Shown here: in pieces, positions 21,066 to 32,484 of the stretch
Layout: each line of letters starts with the position of its first letter
Position numbering within the stretch: position 1 is the first letter of the stretch
The notes under the pieces: model-generated
The model's database searches: none
Seen by the model: only the letters and a program-made list of their open reading frames with translations
What the model was told of the DNA's origin: nothing
Assembly: GCF_036323735.1 (NCBI RefSeq)
Contig: NC_086024.1
Span: forward strand, 64,458,424-64,522,423
Reading direction: 5' to 3'
DNA: 64,000 nt
Source: Rattus norvegicus
Lineage: Eukaryota; Chordata; Mammalia; Rodentia; Muridae
Program-made: the position numbers and the translations under genes

Positions 21066-21812
21066 ATAAGACAGAGCAACTATTTAGCATCCTTATACAT
21101 GCTTGCATAAAAAATTATAGCCTCATATTTTGTCAAAAATTAAAAGGTTGTGGTCTCCAACAAAGGAATTTTCTACATGTCTCATAAAGAGCCAGTGTTA
21201 TTGTCACTGAATGTATAGCCACTGTACTCAACTTTGGTAAAGTGTGTAAAAGCTGGACCTGAATAATTATGTGGAATTGTAGGAGAAATTTTAGTGCAGC
21301 ATTCCTATTTGTTTCTCTAGTCAAACCAATGATGTTTAAAAAATGCCTACAGTCCATAATTGCCTTCAAATAGTACTTATGTGAAACATTACATAATCTA
21401 AGTTCTGAAGAATAAGAAACAAATAAGAAATGTTGGGAATCTTTTGTGCTGCTTATAATGCAAAGCAATCGTCTATAGTGAGGAACACAAGTAACAACTT
21501 GAGAGAAAGTGAGTCACTTGAATAAAGCTCGATTTCTTGACCAATAAGAGTACATGTACCTTGTTTTGGCCAAGTCTATATTAAATGTTGACTTTACTGA
21601 GTTTAAATTCATTAGCATAGTGACTTTTGCAATGAAGTGTTTATTGTGTTACTTTCTGTTAGGTGTGTGCTAAATAATTCCTGATAAAGTCCTGAAGTTT
21701 GAGGGGTTTGGTATTTTGTTTACTATTAAATTGAGCTGGGGCAATGTTGTTTATGTAATTATTATGATTGCCTATCAGTTGATTTCTCTTTGCTTACTGG
21801 AGAAATCAAAGG

Positions 21813-22250
21813 AGAGCTGGAGAGATGGCTCATGGGTAAACCTTTGTGATGTAAAGCATGAGGACCTGAATTTGGTCCCCCAGGACATATAAGCAAGGCG
21901 TGGTGGACTGTGCCAGCCCTGAAAACAAAGTGACAAGGAATCATCCTTGAGACTCCTTGGCCAGGCAGTTATTACCTGTTAGTTCCACTTTCAGTAAGGA
22001 ACTCTGGCTCAAAAATATAAGTTGGAGGGGTTGGGGATTTAGCTCAGTGGTAGAGCGCTTACCTAGCAAGCGCAAGGCCCTGGGTTCGGTCCCCAGCTCC
22101 GAAAAAAAGAAAAAAGAAGAAAAAAAAAGAAAAAATATAAGTTGGAGAAAGCCTGAAAGGGACACTGGATGTCACCCATGGTCCACCCCTCCCTAAGCCT
22201 GACATATACGCATGCACAAACCAAGGCACACATAACAATGCATTCACATA
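21813..22250 (+). mobile_element. B4-like composite SINE, split by an ID insertion
   Basis: It starts AGAGCTGGAGAGATGGCTCA and carries the tRNA-like GAGGACCTGAATTTGGTCCCC, the B4-type middle, and AACTCTGGCTCAAAAATATAAG. It resumes after the ID with AAAGCCTGAAAGGGACACTG and the GCATGCACA-type tail. The ID inside is younger. Confidence 0.75.
22011..22147 (+). mobile_element. ID SINE with perfect 17-bp target-site duplication
   Basis: Body 22028-22101: TTGGGGATTTAGCTCAGTGG (A box TAGCTCAGTGG), GGTTCGGTCCC (B box), then CAGCTCCG and an A-rich tail to 22130. Flanks AAAAATATAAGTTGGAG at 22011-22027 and 22131-22147 are identical. The insertion point TC/AAAAA fits L1 endonuclease. ID elements derive from BC1 RNA and tRNA-Ala and are especially abundant in rat. 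Confidence 0.96.
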
Positions 22251-22259
22251 CTTTTTTTA

Positions 22260-25200
22260 AAAAAGGAAAAGACAAGAATAAAGTTGTGAGCTGGGTGTGG
22301 GGAATTTCATAGTGTCCTTAGTGTGCCCTGTGAATTAACAGCTCTTATGTGACTCCTTTCCCTGCCTACACTTAAGAGCAGTGCTTTGAATCACTCAACT
22401 GTGGTTATAAAAATACCCAGAAAGGAAAAACACATGGGGAAGTATCCTCCTAGTAAAGCACGTGAACTGCATGTACAGGGTAGTCTCGCTGTGTTTATTA
22501 CAACAAGAAAACATATAGCATAAAACTTTGAAAAATATGCTGCTTTTATCTCTCAATGTCATTTGTTTATATCACTGTTTTACATAAAATATATTTGATA
22601 ATTATAATGGAATCAATAATTAGGTAAAAGCAAAGTTATTTTTAAATCTAATGTTCTCCCCGCACCCTTTCTGTAGGATAGAAAATATTTATCCATACCT
22701 ACTTTTGACTTATGAGTGAAATAAAGTTATTTTCACTTAGGAAACTAGTACTGTTTCTAATTCCCAAAATTAAGTGAAATGCTTTCTCTAGAATGAAAAA
22801 TAAGCTCTTCGTCACATCATATACTAATCTATTTGTATATTTGTAAGTTTTTTAATATTTGTTTTTGTTGTTAGAATGTGCTCTGTAATTCTACTCTAAT
22901 AGCATCTTTGATGGCAAAACTTCCTAGTGAGTTCCCTTCAAGTTTTAGAAAGTTTCTCAAAAAGCACGAAACAGTTAAGTACATTTCAGACCATCCTTAT
23001 AAATCTAAACTATAATGCTTAGATATAGAAATTTATTTTACCTGGTTATTTGATTAATCTGTTAGACAGAGCATAACTGTGTAATCCCAAACTGGCCCAG
23101 AACCCACATTCCTCCTGCTTTGGCTTCCAAAGAGCTGGAATTGCAGGTGCACACCTGACCTGAATGTAGAGGTTTTTGGAATGCCCTTTATCATGATTCA
23201 TTTGTTAATTATTTGAATTTTTAATTCTAAAGCATTAAATCTTAGTACTATACTTTTAGAAATATAGTCTTGAAAATTACACTTTCTGATAAAATTCTCA
23301 ATGGACAGATTTGATTACCATCAGCATATTTAAATATTATAGAGAAGATCAGTGAATTTCATGTTTTCAGATACATTCTTGATTCATTTCTCCCCTTGAA
23401 TGGTATAATAAAGTTTCCTTGGCATTGAAAACTTACACGAAGGAGTCAGACTTGCCTGCAATGTTTCCTTTGTCTGTACAATAGACCAAAAATGTTCATC
23501 TGGTGCCTCCCATTCACCTTCACAGGGCGTGTAACACTTTTTCACATGCTTTATGTTTTTGCATAGCGATCGACCTGGTCATAGAATCTGCTTCATTTGT
23601 TTCTTTTGTAGCTAATTGGTAATCAACTATAAGAGGTGCACTTAGCTGACGATAACTAGACTCTAGTTATACTCACTTAAAAGTTCTCCCAGTGCTCCTA
23701 TGTTTAAGTAAGCATTTAACTCTAATCTATTAAAGAAGCCTCAAGAAAACAAATGTCTTATCCTGATTTTTTTTGTTGCTATGTTTTATTATTTCCTGTG
23801 TACCTCTTTATACTGTCATTTGCTTCTTTGATTTGTTTCACTACAACTATACAGGCATAAAATAGAATAGACTGATATTATGAAAGAAAGGTTAGTAATA
23901 GTTTATTAATAAAAAGATTTTATTAGCAAAACAACCAATAGAGAAATTCACAATGAGAAGGAATCAAACATAATTTCTAATCCAACATCCACACTCAGTT
24001 TTTTGAGGAAGGCAGCATGGGAAGAAACTAGGATACCCTTGTACAAACACATGCCACAAATCAAACAAGAGTTAATAGTCTTGTTTATGAACTCTCACTT
24101 TCCCAGGTTTTACACATTTATAATTCCACATGATTAAAAAGAAAAGATTTCTTCTCTAAATTAATTGTACATAAGTCATTGATAAAATGAGCATCTTCAC
24201 GTAAAATAAAAATTTTAATAAATAACCTGAGAAAATATGTATAGAACTATAATTAAATGACATGATTTAGCCATAGGGTAAATTTTATGTTCGTGCAAGT
24301 ATGCTTCTAAAAATTTTTCATTATGCAATCAGTATTCATAATATTGAATGAATAAAAATTAGGGAAGTGAGTATATAACATTTTATTGTCTCCAGTGTTA
24401 GGCCATATTTGATACTTTTTATACCATTGTAATTACCGAGAGTTTAACGTGGTTAAAAAACTCCTATGACTTTTAAAATTATAAACATACATTTTGTCTC
24501 AAAGCTAGTTTAAAGAAGATTGGAAGTAGATGGCATATAGGTCAAATCTCTTTATTCCATTGAAACTGCTTTACAATAACCTGAGCAGATGGGAAATTAT
24601 CAGATATGCTTCAGTGTGAAAACTTTGATTACAAATAACGGTATGATATTTGGATAAATTCAGAGTATATGGATTATGTAACCAAGATACCAGATACAGG
24701 CTTATGATTGCTAGGAATATTTTCTAAGCATTTCTCATAATAACTCTTCTGCTCTAGCATGGAATTGGCATCCTGTCCTTGACCACCCCTACTGGTAGAG
24801 GTGTTAATACATTTTCTGAAATAGCAGTTCTTTGCCAGTACCCAGAAGGAACTGTTTACTGGAAGTTTTGACTTGTGCTCCGTTGACTAAGAGTAGGGCA
24901 CATGAAAGGCAAATGTCCTGTTGCTGTTTGTTCATGTGCTGCACGGGTGTAAGCTTTCAAGGAGTAATTGTTAACTACTTTAGGGCAGCGGACTCTTCCA
25001 TAGATTAAAATACACGCTGGACTTTCTCTTCCATTTACTGTGAATGTGCATTTCGGCGCTCATGTTTGAACCGGCCTCATAAGTATTCAGTCCTTTTGGT
25101 GAAAACATAGCTCTAACTCTTTTGATGGCCTCCATTTAGCTTATGTATTTTCTATCTTTGAAGTTTTTCTAGCATTTTTATCTTGCTGTAAGTCACGAGC

Positions 25201-28200
25201 CTCTGAGATATTTTCGTTTTGTGCTGCATGGTGACTTTTTATAAGGAAATATGTCATACTGGAAATTCTAACATCTACACAGAAATCAAAACTGAGTAGT
25301 TTAGTGTCTAAAATAAATAATTTGTTTTGACTATATTGATCAAAAGACTTTAAAAGAGAACTTTGGTTTTAAACATTTCAAGGGAAAGGCACTCTTTCTA
25401 AGATGTATAAACACAGTTTGATTTTTAGGTTTGTGATCACTGTGTCACCTTGTGAACAATTTGTGTGCAAGGACCATCTAGCAGAATGGAACAATTTCAA
25501 GGCAGAAATTATTATGATATAATGTCTCTATTTGAGAAAGGAAACTATAAACTATGAGGAATAAGAATACTTCTCCTCCCAAGTCATTTGTAAAATAGCC
25601 AATCCAAACCCTTATTTTATTGCTATGTAATTAAACAAAGTATTAGTCCCCTAGAACATTTTTAGGGAACTGTGCCTAATAGGTGATAATAATATTAGCA
25701 GTAAGTGAACACTAGAAATGTTATTGATTAAAAAATGTCTGATAGTACAGGAGAGATGATTTATATGAAAGTGAGGCAAACCACAATTGAAATTCCATAG
25801 GATTCCTTTCAAGTCAATGAAATTCAAAAACATTTTTCACTTTAGAAGCTAGAAGAAAAATAAAGTTCATATTCCCATATCATGCAAAGCTTCTCATGCC
25901 ACAGGGACACTTTTTAAAAGCATCTTCCATTTGCAAATGTCCCTTTTAACCTATGTGTTCTCTCAAGTAGAACAGACCAAGGGAATGGTCTTTTATCTAG
26001 TAGGTAAAGGATATAGGTAACATGTGGGAAGAGGACATTCTTATAAGATAGCCAGTTATGCCTGTTGTAAATCTTCCCATATTATGTACTTTTTAGTGAA
26101 ACAAAAAGACTATGTGAGCAAAGCAGGCAGAACAACATTCATGGAGTTGGAAGAAAGAAGGAAGGAAGGGAGATTTGTTGCCATATGGACAATATATCAA
26201 AGAAAGAATTGGGATGAAATTTGGGAGAAAATGTTTAAAACATCCAGAGGTGTTTAAGAGCAGAGATTGAAATCATGGCTAACAGGGGATATGCTGAGTT
26301 TGTCTTTTGGCATAGAGTCAGTAGAACTCTGATGCCAGAAGGAACAGGAAAGAAAAGGCAATTGCCAAGAAATATCCCTTCCTTATAGGGTAGGCACAAT
26401 CAGGCTGTAACTAAACGGTCACAGATATTCCAAGTTGGTGACATGACAAGCATATCAGAAAAGTACTACTGTTATTAACAAAATTCCCATAACAATCTGT
26501 GAAATCTACAAGATTTTGATTGGATAGAATATTCTAAAATCAGTACAACTATTAAGTACTTAGTAAAATCTTGCATTGCATAAGGCCCTGCAGATGTTGT
26601 ATGTTTTGTGAATGAAGTAGTTTATGCCTGGAGTGGTTAATAGCTTTCAATTGTGCTGAAATTATTTTGCTTATATAATACAGAATAATTTTGTGGACTT
26701 AGGAGAATGAAATGACATTTTATTTATCACTGAAGTGTTGAGTTTTCCTTGTGTGACTTCTTTGGAGCAGTTAGAGTAGCTTTTATTTACAACCAGCCAT
26801 TCTTGAATAAAGAAAAAGATCATTAGACTGTGTTGACAGAATCCAAGTAAAGTGTTCTATTCGCACATCTGAAGAATGTTGCTTAGGCTTTAATTGGCTG
26901 TATTTTCTACTTGTTCTATAATACATTCAAACTTGTTACATATATTTTGTTTGCAATAAATATACATTCTATATTTGTAGAATAAATTGTGATAACTTGA
27001 AACTATAATTCCTCATTTTGGTAGTTTTCCTGTCTTTTTTTTTCCATAATCCCATTTCAAGTGTTGGAAGCTAGCATGTATTTTTTTAGATGTAATTTTC
27101 AGTTAGATATACTCAAAGGCATGCATTTCAAGAAATTTCCACTAATCGAGTTCTGATTATAATGAAAATATCTGTGTGAACAAAGAAAGCTAGGTCTCAG
27201 AAGATAGTCCACCTCTGGAGCAGTGTTCAAAATCAAGTAATCCCCATGTAGCAACAAAAAACAGAACACCCCTCAGGATTTGCTTCAGTATTTGTTAGAT
27301 ATTTTTGTCTATATAATTATAACATCAATCAAATGACTTTTTAAAGAGAGCATACACAAATGATATAAAACTAAAATAGATATTTTCCATCCCCAAAGAA
27401 CAGGAACAATCTAGGCTTCCATTTCTAATAGATCACACTTTGTGCTTTATCGTAATTATTCTGCTAGCATAGAAATAATTTTCCACACGATTTCACTTTC
27501 AGGTAGGAAAATATCAGCAGAAGTGTCATTCGACCTCACCACTGTGGCACACTTTGCTCCTCTGGGCTGTTTCGTTACAGGATTAAGTGTTTTCTTTTTA
27601 TAATGACTATGTATTTACTGACAATAGATCAAGAATCAAGATTTGTGAAAAAGATGCAGGGTTATTAATTTAGAAATTTTATAAGTGCTTAGGATTTTGT
27701 GAAGATGTGGAGTTTGTAGTCTTTATCAGATTTCTAAGATATAATTGGTGTCTATATAATTGAATCTACATAGAGAATAGAAAATCAAAGGACCTAAAAG
27801 AGAGAGAATGTACTATGATTTAGACTTTAAGACTTCGTAAGAGCATCATTTAATTGGGTATTTAGTTATAAAGTGTTCTCTGGTAAACTATGGAACTGCT
27901 TTGCAAAGACAATACTATATAAATACTTCTTTTTTTGATTGAGATTCTGAGAGCTAGTTGAGCTATAAGAAGAATAAGTTAAAGTAGTCATGTATTATGC
28001 ATGTCATTAAGCCATTTGTTAAGCAAGCAAAAGCAAAAGAACACATTGCAAGTAGCAGTTAGACAATAAAGCATCATCAAACCTGAAGCTCACAACTTCC
28101 AGTAGAAACTGACTAGGGAAACCCTGCAGGAGACTCTTAGGCAGAGCTGAGAATAGCTGTTCTCTCCACAGGTGACCTTATATATTCTCATTCCCACTGC

Positions 28201-28640
28201 AGGATTTTTCAATCTTAGGATGACTAACCAGTAGCAACCCATATAGGAAATAGTTTACCTTCTTCTAGTCTCAAGTGGGTGATAATTTTGATGTCCTTGG
28301 GTGTTTGCTGTTTCATTTTCCTTGTCCTAGTATCAGGGAGTTCACACACCTGCTCCCACCTGCTACCAGAATGGGAGTTTTAAAAGCCTTGAAACAAACA
28401 TGCTCAAGTCCGGCCCATCTTGTTCTCAGATACAGTTCTGAACCAACACAAACAGCACATGACAATTTTCTCAGACAATTTATATTAAAATATCTTCCTC
28501 CAGATATGTTTAGTTTCCCTAAACTTATTAGGTAAACTTTTACAAAGACCATTCTGTGTCTATATCTTAATGATCATATGTGCAAAAATGACTTAGGAGA
28601 GAAATATAAGGTAATCTTGACTTTAAGTAATTTGGGTGAT
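22260..28640. other. Repeat-poor AT-rich intron
   Basis: About 6.4 kb with no L1, no microsatellite and no recognisable exon. The only repeat seen is the B1-like fragment at 23060-23165. Small open frames here (for example 26024-26257 and 28275-28535) lack motifs and are treated as chance. Confidence 0.6.
23060..23165 (-). mobile_element. Old B1 (7SL-derived) SINE fragment, antisense
   Basis: TGTTAGACAGAGC, CCCAAACTGGCCCAGAACCC, CTCCTGCTTTGGCTTCC and AGCTGGAATTGCAGGTG follow the reversed B1 order, strongly diverged. Confidence 0.7.
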
Positions 28641-28915
28641 TCCCCTTTGCCTCTAAGAGGATGCTCTCCTACCCACCTACCCACTCCTTCCTCACCCCTC
28701 CAACATCCCCCTTCACTGGAGCAACAAACCTCCAAAGAACCAAGCTCCTCCCCTCCCATTCATGTCAAATAAGGCAGTCCTCTGCTATATGTGTAGCAGG
28801 AGCCATGGACCCAACCATGTATATTCTTTGGTTGGTTGTTTAGTCCCTGGGAGCTCTGGATGGTCTAGTTCTCTCTATGAGGTTGCAAACCCCTTCAGCC
28901 CCTTCTTTTACTTTA
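28640..28915 (-). mobile_element. Antisense L1 3'-UTR fragment
   Basis: It carries CAGGAGCCATGG, TTAGTCCCTGGGAGCTCTGG and GGTTGCAAACCCCTTCAG, the same landmarks found about 360 bp further right, so this is a second, partial copy of the 3' UTR in the same orientation. Confidence 0.82.
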
Positions 28916-29975
28916 AATTGGTTATTTTGTTTATTTACATTTCAAATTTTATCCCCCTTCCCAGTTTTCCCTCTGAATACCTCCTGCTCCACCTCTCTTC
29001 TCCCTGCCTCTACAAGGGTGCTCACCCACCCACCCACTCCTGTTCCACCTCCCTATCATTCCCCTACACTGCAGCATCAAGCTTTCACAGGACCTAGGGT
29101 TTCCACTCCCATTGATGCCAGACAAGGCCATTCTCTGCTACATATGCAGCTGGAGCCAGAAGTTCCACCATGTGCACTCTTTGGTTGGTGATTTAGTCCC
29201 TGGGGGCTCTGAGGGATCTGGTTGGTTGATGTTGTTGTTTTTCTATAGGGTTGCAAATCCCTTCAGCTTCTTCAATCCTTCTCCTAACTTCTCCATTGGG
29301 GTTCCCATTCTCATTCTGATGATTGGCTACCAGCATCCACATCTGTATTGGTAAGGCTCTGACACAGCCTCTCAGGAGACATCCATATCAGGCTCCAGTC
29401 AGCAAGCACTTCTTGGCATCAGCAAGTATCTGGGTTTGGTGGCTGCATATGGGATGGGTTCCCAGGTGTGAAAGTCTCTGAATGGCCTTTCCTTCAGTCT
29501 CTGCTCCACTCTTTGTCCCTGTATTTCCTTTAGACAGGGTTAAAATTTTGTGAAGGGTGGGTAGACCCATCCCTCAACCAGGGTCTGTGCCTAACCTCTG
29601 GATATAGTCTCTACAAGTTCTCTCTCCCCATTGTTGCGTATTTCAGCTAATGTCATCCCCATTGAGTCCTGGGAGCCTCTTGCTTTTCTGGCATCTGGGA
29701 CTTTCCGTTGGCTATCCCCAGTTCCCCATCCCCATTGCTATACACCTCTGTGAGATATTCTGACCTTCTGTATATCTCACCCATCTCCTCCCTCACCTAA
29801 TTCTGCCCCCCTTTTTTCTTCTCTCCCTCTTCTCTTCCTCCCAAGTCCCTCCCACCCTTAACCTCCTGTGATTACTTTGTTTCCCCTTCTAAGTATGACT
29901 GACTGAGACACTCACACTTTGGTGTTTCCTTTTCTTGACTTTCATATGGTGTCATGGGTATTTCAAACTTTTTTT

Positions 29976-31430
29976 CTAATATCCACTTATCAGTGAGTAC
30001 ATACCATGTGTGTTCTTTTGTGATTGGGTTACCTCACTCAGGATGATATTTTCTAGCTCCACCCATTTGCCTTTGAATTTCATGAAATCATTGTTTTTAA
30101 TTGCTGCATAGTACTTCATTATGTAAATGTACCCCATTTTGTGTATCCATTTTCTGTTGAGGGACATCTGGGTTTTTTCCAGCTTCTGACTGTTATAAAT
30201 AAGGCTGCTATGAACATAGTGGGGCATGTGTCCTTATCATAAGTTGGAGCACCTTTTGGGTGTAGTACTATGTACCGTTTTTGGAGGAACTGCCAGACTG
30301 ATTTCCAGAGTGCTACCAGTTTGCAATCCCACCAACAATGGAGGAATGTTTCTCTTCTCCACATCCTTGCCAGCATCTGCTGTCACCTGTTTTTTATCTT
30401 AGCCATTCTGACTGGTGTGAGGTGGATTTCTCAGAGTTGTTTTGATTTGCATTTCCCTGAAGACTAAGAATGTTGAACATTTCTTTAGGTTCTTCTCAGC
30501 CATTCGATATTCCTCACCTGGGAATTCTTTGTTTAGCTTTGTAGCCCATTTTTTAATAGAATTGTTTTCTGAAGTCTAACTTCTTGAGTTCTTTGTATAT
30601 TTTGGATATTAGCTCTCTGTTGGATATAAGGTTGGTAAACATCTTTTCCTAGTCTGTAGGTAGCTGTTTTTTTCCTATTGGGAGTGTCCTTTGCCTTACA
30701 GAAGTTTTTGGTTTCATGAGGTCCTATTGTCAATTGTTAATATTAGAGTCTGAGCCATTGGTTTTCTTTACAGGATATTTTCTCCTGTGCTGATGTATTC
30801 GAGGCTCTTTCCCACTTTCTCTTCTATTAGATTCAGCACATCTGGTTTATGCAAAGGTCTTTGATCCACTTGAGTTTTATACAGGGAGATAAAAATGAAT
30901 CAATTTGCATTTTTCTACTTGCAGACCTTCCGTTAGACTAGCACCATTTGTTGAAAATACTTTCTTTTTTTTTCACTGTATGTTTATGGCTTTTTTGTTA
31001 AAGATCAAGTGACCATAGATGTGTGGGTATATTTCTGGGTCTTCAATTCTATTCTGTTGATCTACCTGTCTGTCTCTGTATCAACACCATGTGGTTTTTA
31101 TCACTATTGCTCTGTAGTACAGTTTAAGGTCAGGGATGGTTATTTCCCCCAGAAGTTCTTTAATTGTTTAGAATTGTTTTGGATATCCTGGGGGATTTTT
31201 GTTTGTTTGTTTGTTTGGGTTTTGTTGTTGTTGTTTTTCATTCCAGATGAAGTTGTGAATTGCCCTTTCATGGTCCATAAAATTGTATGGAATTTTAATG
31301 GGGTTGCATTTAATCTGTAGATTGCTTATTGTAGGATGGCCATTTTCACTATGTTAATCCTACGGATCCAAGATCATGGGAGGTCTTTCCATCTTCTGAA
31401 GTCTTCTCTGATTTCTTCACAAACTTGAAG
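29976..31430 (-). pseudogene. L1 ORF2 C-terminal remnant
   Basis: Recognisable blocks, from 5' to 3' on the minus strand, are the DKWDLIKL-like stretch, FTNP-like text, the Cys motif region near 30340, and the end SEVTQSQKNTHGMYSLISGY at 29976. Several frame changes break it, and it has no endonuclease or RT core. Confidence 0.82.
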
Positions 31431-31499
31431 TAGGTTTCTGTTGCTTATATTCTTGCACTTGCCTCTCACCATCTGGTTATCTCTGGTTAACTGCCCTTG

Positions 31500-31960
31500 C
31501 TGTGTCTGACTACAGCCTGTCTCTCTTTTGAGCCTGGTTATGATTGTCCTTCTCCAGCAAGGCTGTCTCTGGGTGAGGAGGTGATTTGGAGTTCCTTATC
31601 TGCAAGTCTCCTTATGAAGAACCTTCTGGAAATCAAGCTGTCCCTTGGGTGTATACCTGGGGTGGGGAGTGCTGGAGCACCTGATGTGCCCCAAAGCACA
31701 GTTGTGGACTGGAAGGAAGATGTGTCTCCTGGAAAGTGGATAAGTCCTACCTTTCCTGGGTCCCAAGGGTATACCAGTTAGGCCAGGTATTGAGGTGGAG
31801 GAGGCTCACTTGTAAGTCTGGTTGTGGTGGACCTTCTGGGATTCAAGCTGTCTCTGGGTGTGGGAGGAGGGTCTAGAATGTTGGCTCTGCCCCAGGCAGA
31901 GTTGCAGGCTTGGAAGGAAGATATGCAGGGCAGATAGGTCCCACCTCTAATTCTACTCTA
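31500..31960 (-). promoter_or_regulatory. L1 5'-UTR monomers, antisense
   Basis: ACCTTCTGGAAATCAAGCTG at 31621 and ACCTTCTGGGATTCAAGCTG at 31831 begin two related units 210 bp apart, each containing a GGAAGGAAGAT block. Tandem monomers are the promoter form of many rodent L1s. Degenerate; activity unknown. Confidence 0.65.
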
Positions 31961-32353
31961 ATTCACCATCTTGTCACTAATATACTCCTGTCTGAAAAAT
32001 ACTCTGATTATATCATTTTGCTTCTTAAGACAGGGTCACCAACCTAAGTCCCCTGTGGTTAGAAGCCTTTTCTTTTGTTTCAAAACATGGTAGGAAAGCA
32101 TATGCTTGCCTGCCCTGTTTGACTTCATGCTAACTGTCACTGCTGGTCCAAAAATGATAAGAAAGAATACAAGATGTAGGAATTAAAAAAGAAAACTCTA
32201 AACTGTTATTTTTCATTATCATGTTAAGCCGAACAGAAATCTGCAAAACTCTTGCCAGTTCCGTGAGTTTATTACTGTAATAGCTATCATGTATGATCAA
32301 CCTTGTCCAGAAAACATTAATAAATAGGAACATACTTTTAAGCAATCCTTATT

Positions 32354-32484
32354 TAAAATGGCAGTCAGGGGGCTGGGGATTTAGCTCAGTGGTAGAGCGC
32401 TTGCCTAGGAAGCGCAAGGCCCTGGGTTCGGTCCCCAGCTCCGAAAAATAGAACCAAAAAAAAAAAAAATAAAATGGCAGTCAG
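32354..32484 (+). mobile_element. ID SINE with perfect 15-bp target-site duplication
   Basis: Body 32369-32445 from GGGGCTGGGGATTTAGCTC through GGTTCGGTCCCCAGCTCCG, then a GAACC and A-rich tail. TAAAATGGCAGTCAG at 32354-32368 is repeated exactly at 32470-32484. The site TT/AAAA fits L1 endonuclease. Near-consensus body suggests a young insertion. Confidence 0.97.

Larger units (their letters stand above)
28916..31960 (-). mobile_element. Antisense L1 with internal deletion but retained 5' UTR
   Basis: Right to left: 5' UTR with promoter monomers (31960-31500), the first few ORF1 codons (about 31480-31432), then a direct join to ORF2 just past the RT core (about 31430), the ORF2 C-terminal region to its normal end at 29976, and the 3' UTR to 28916. 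About 4 kb of ORF1 and ORF2 is missing at one junction. ORF2 is full of frameshifts. Confidence 0.85.

Noticed and set aside
22028..22101. tRNA-like sequence with A and B boxes (also 32369-32445)
   Set aside because: These are ID SINE bodies with A-rich tails and target-site duplications, not tRNA genes.
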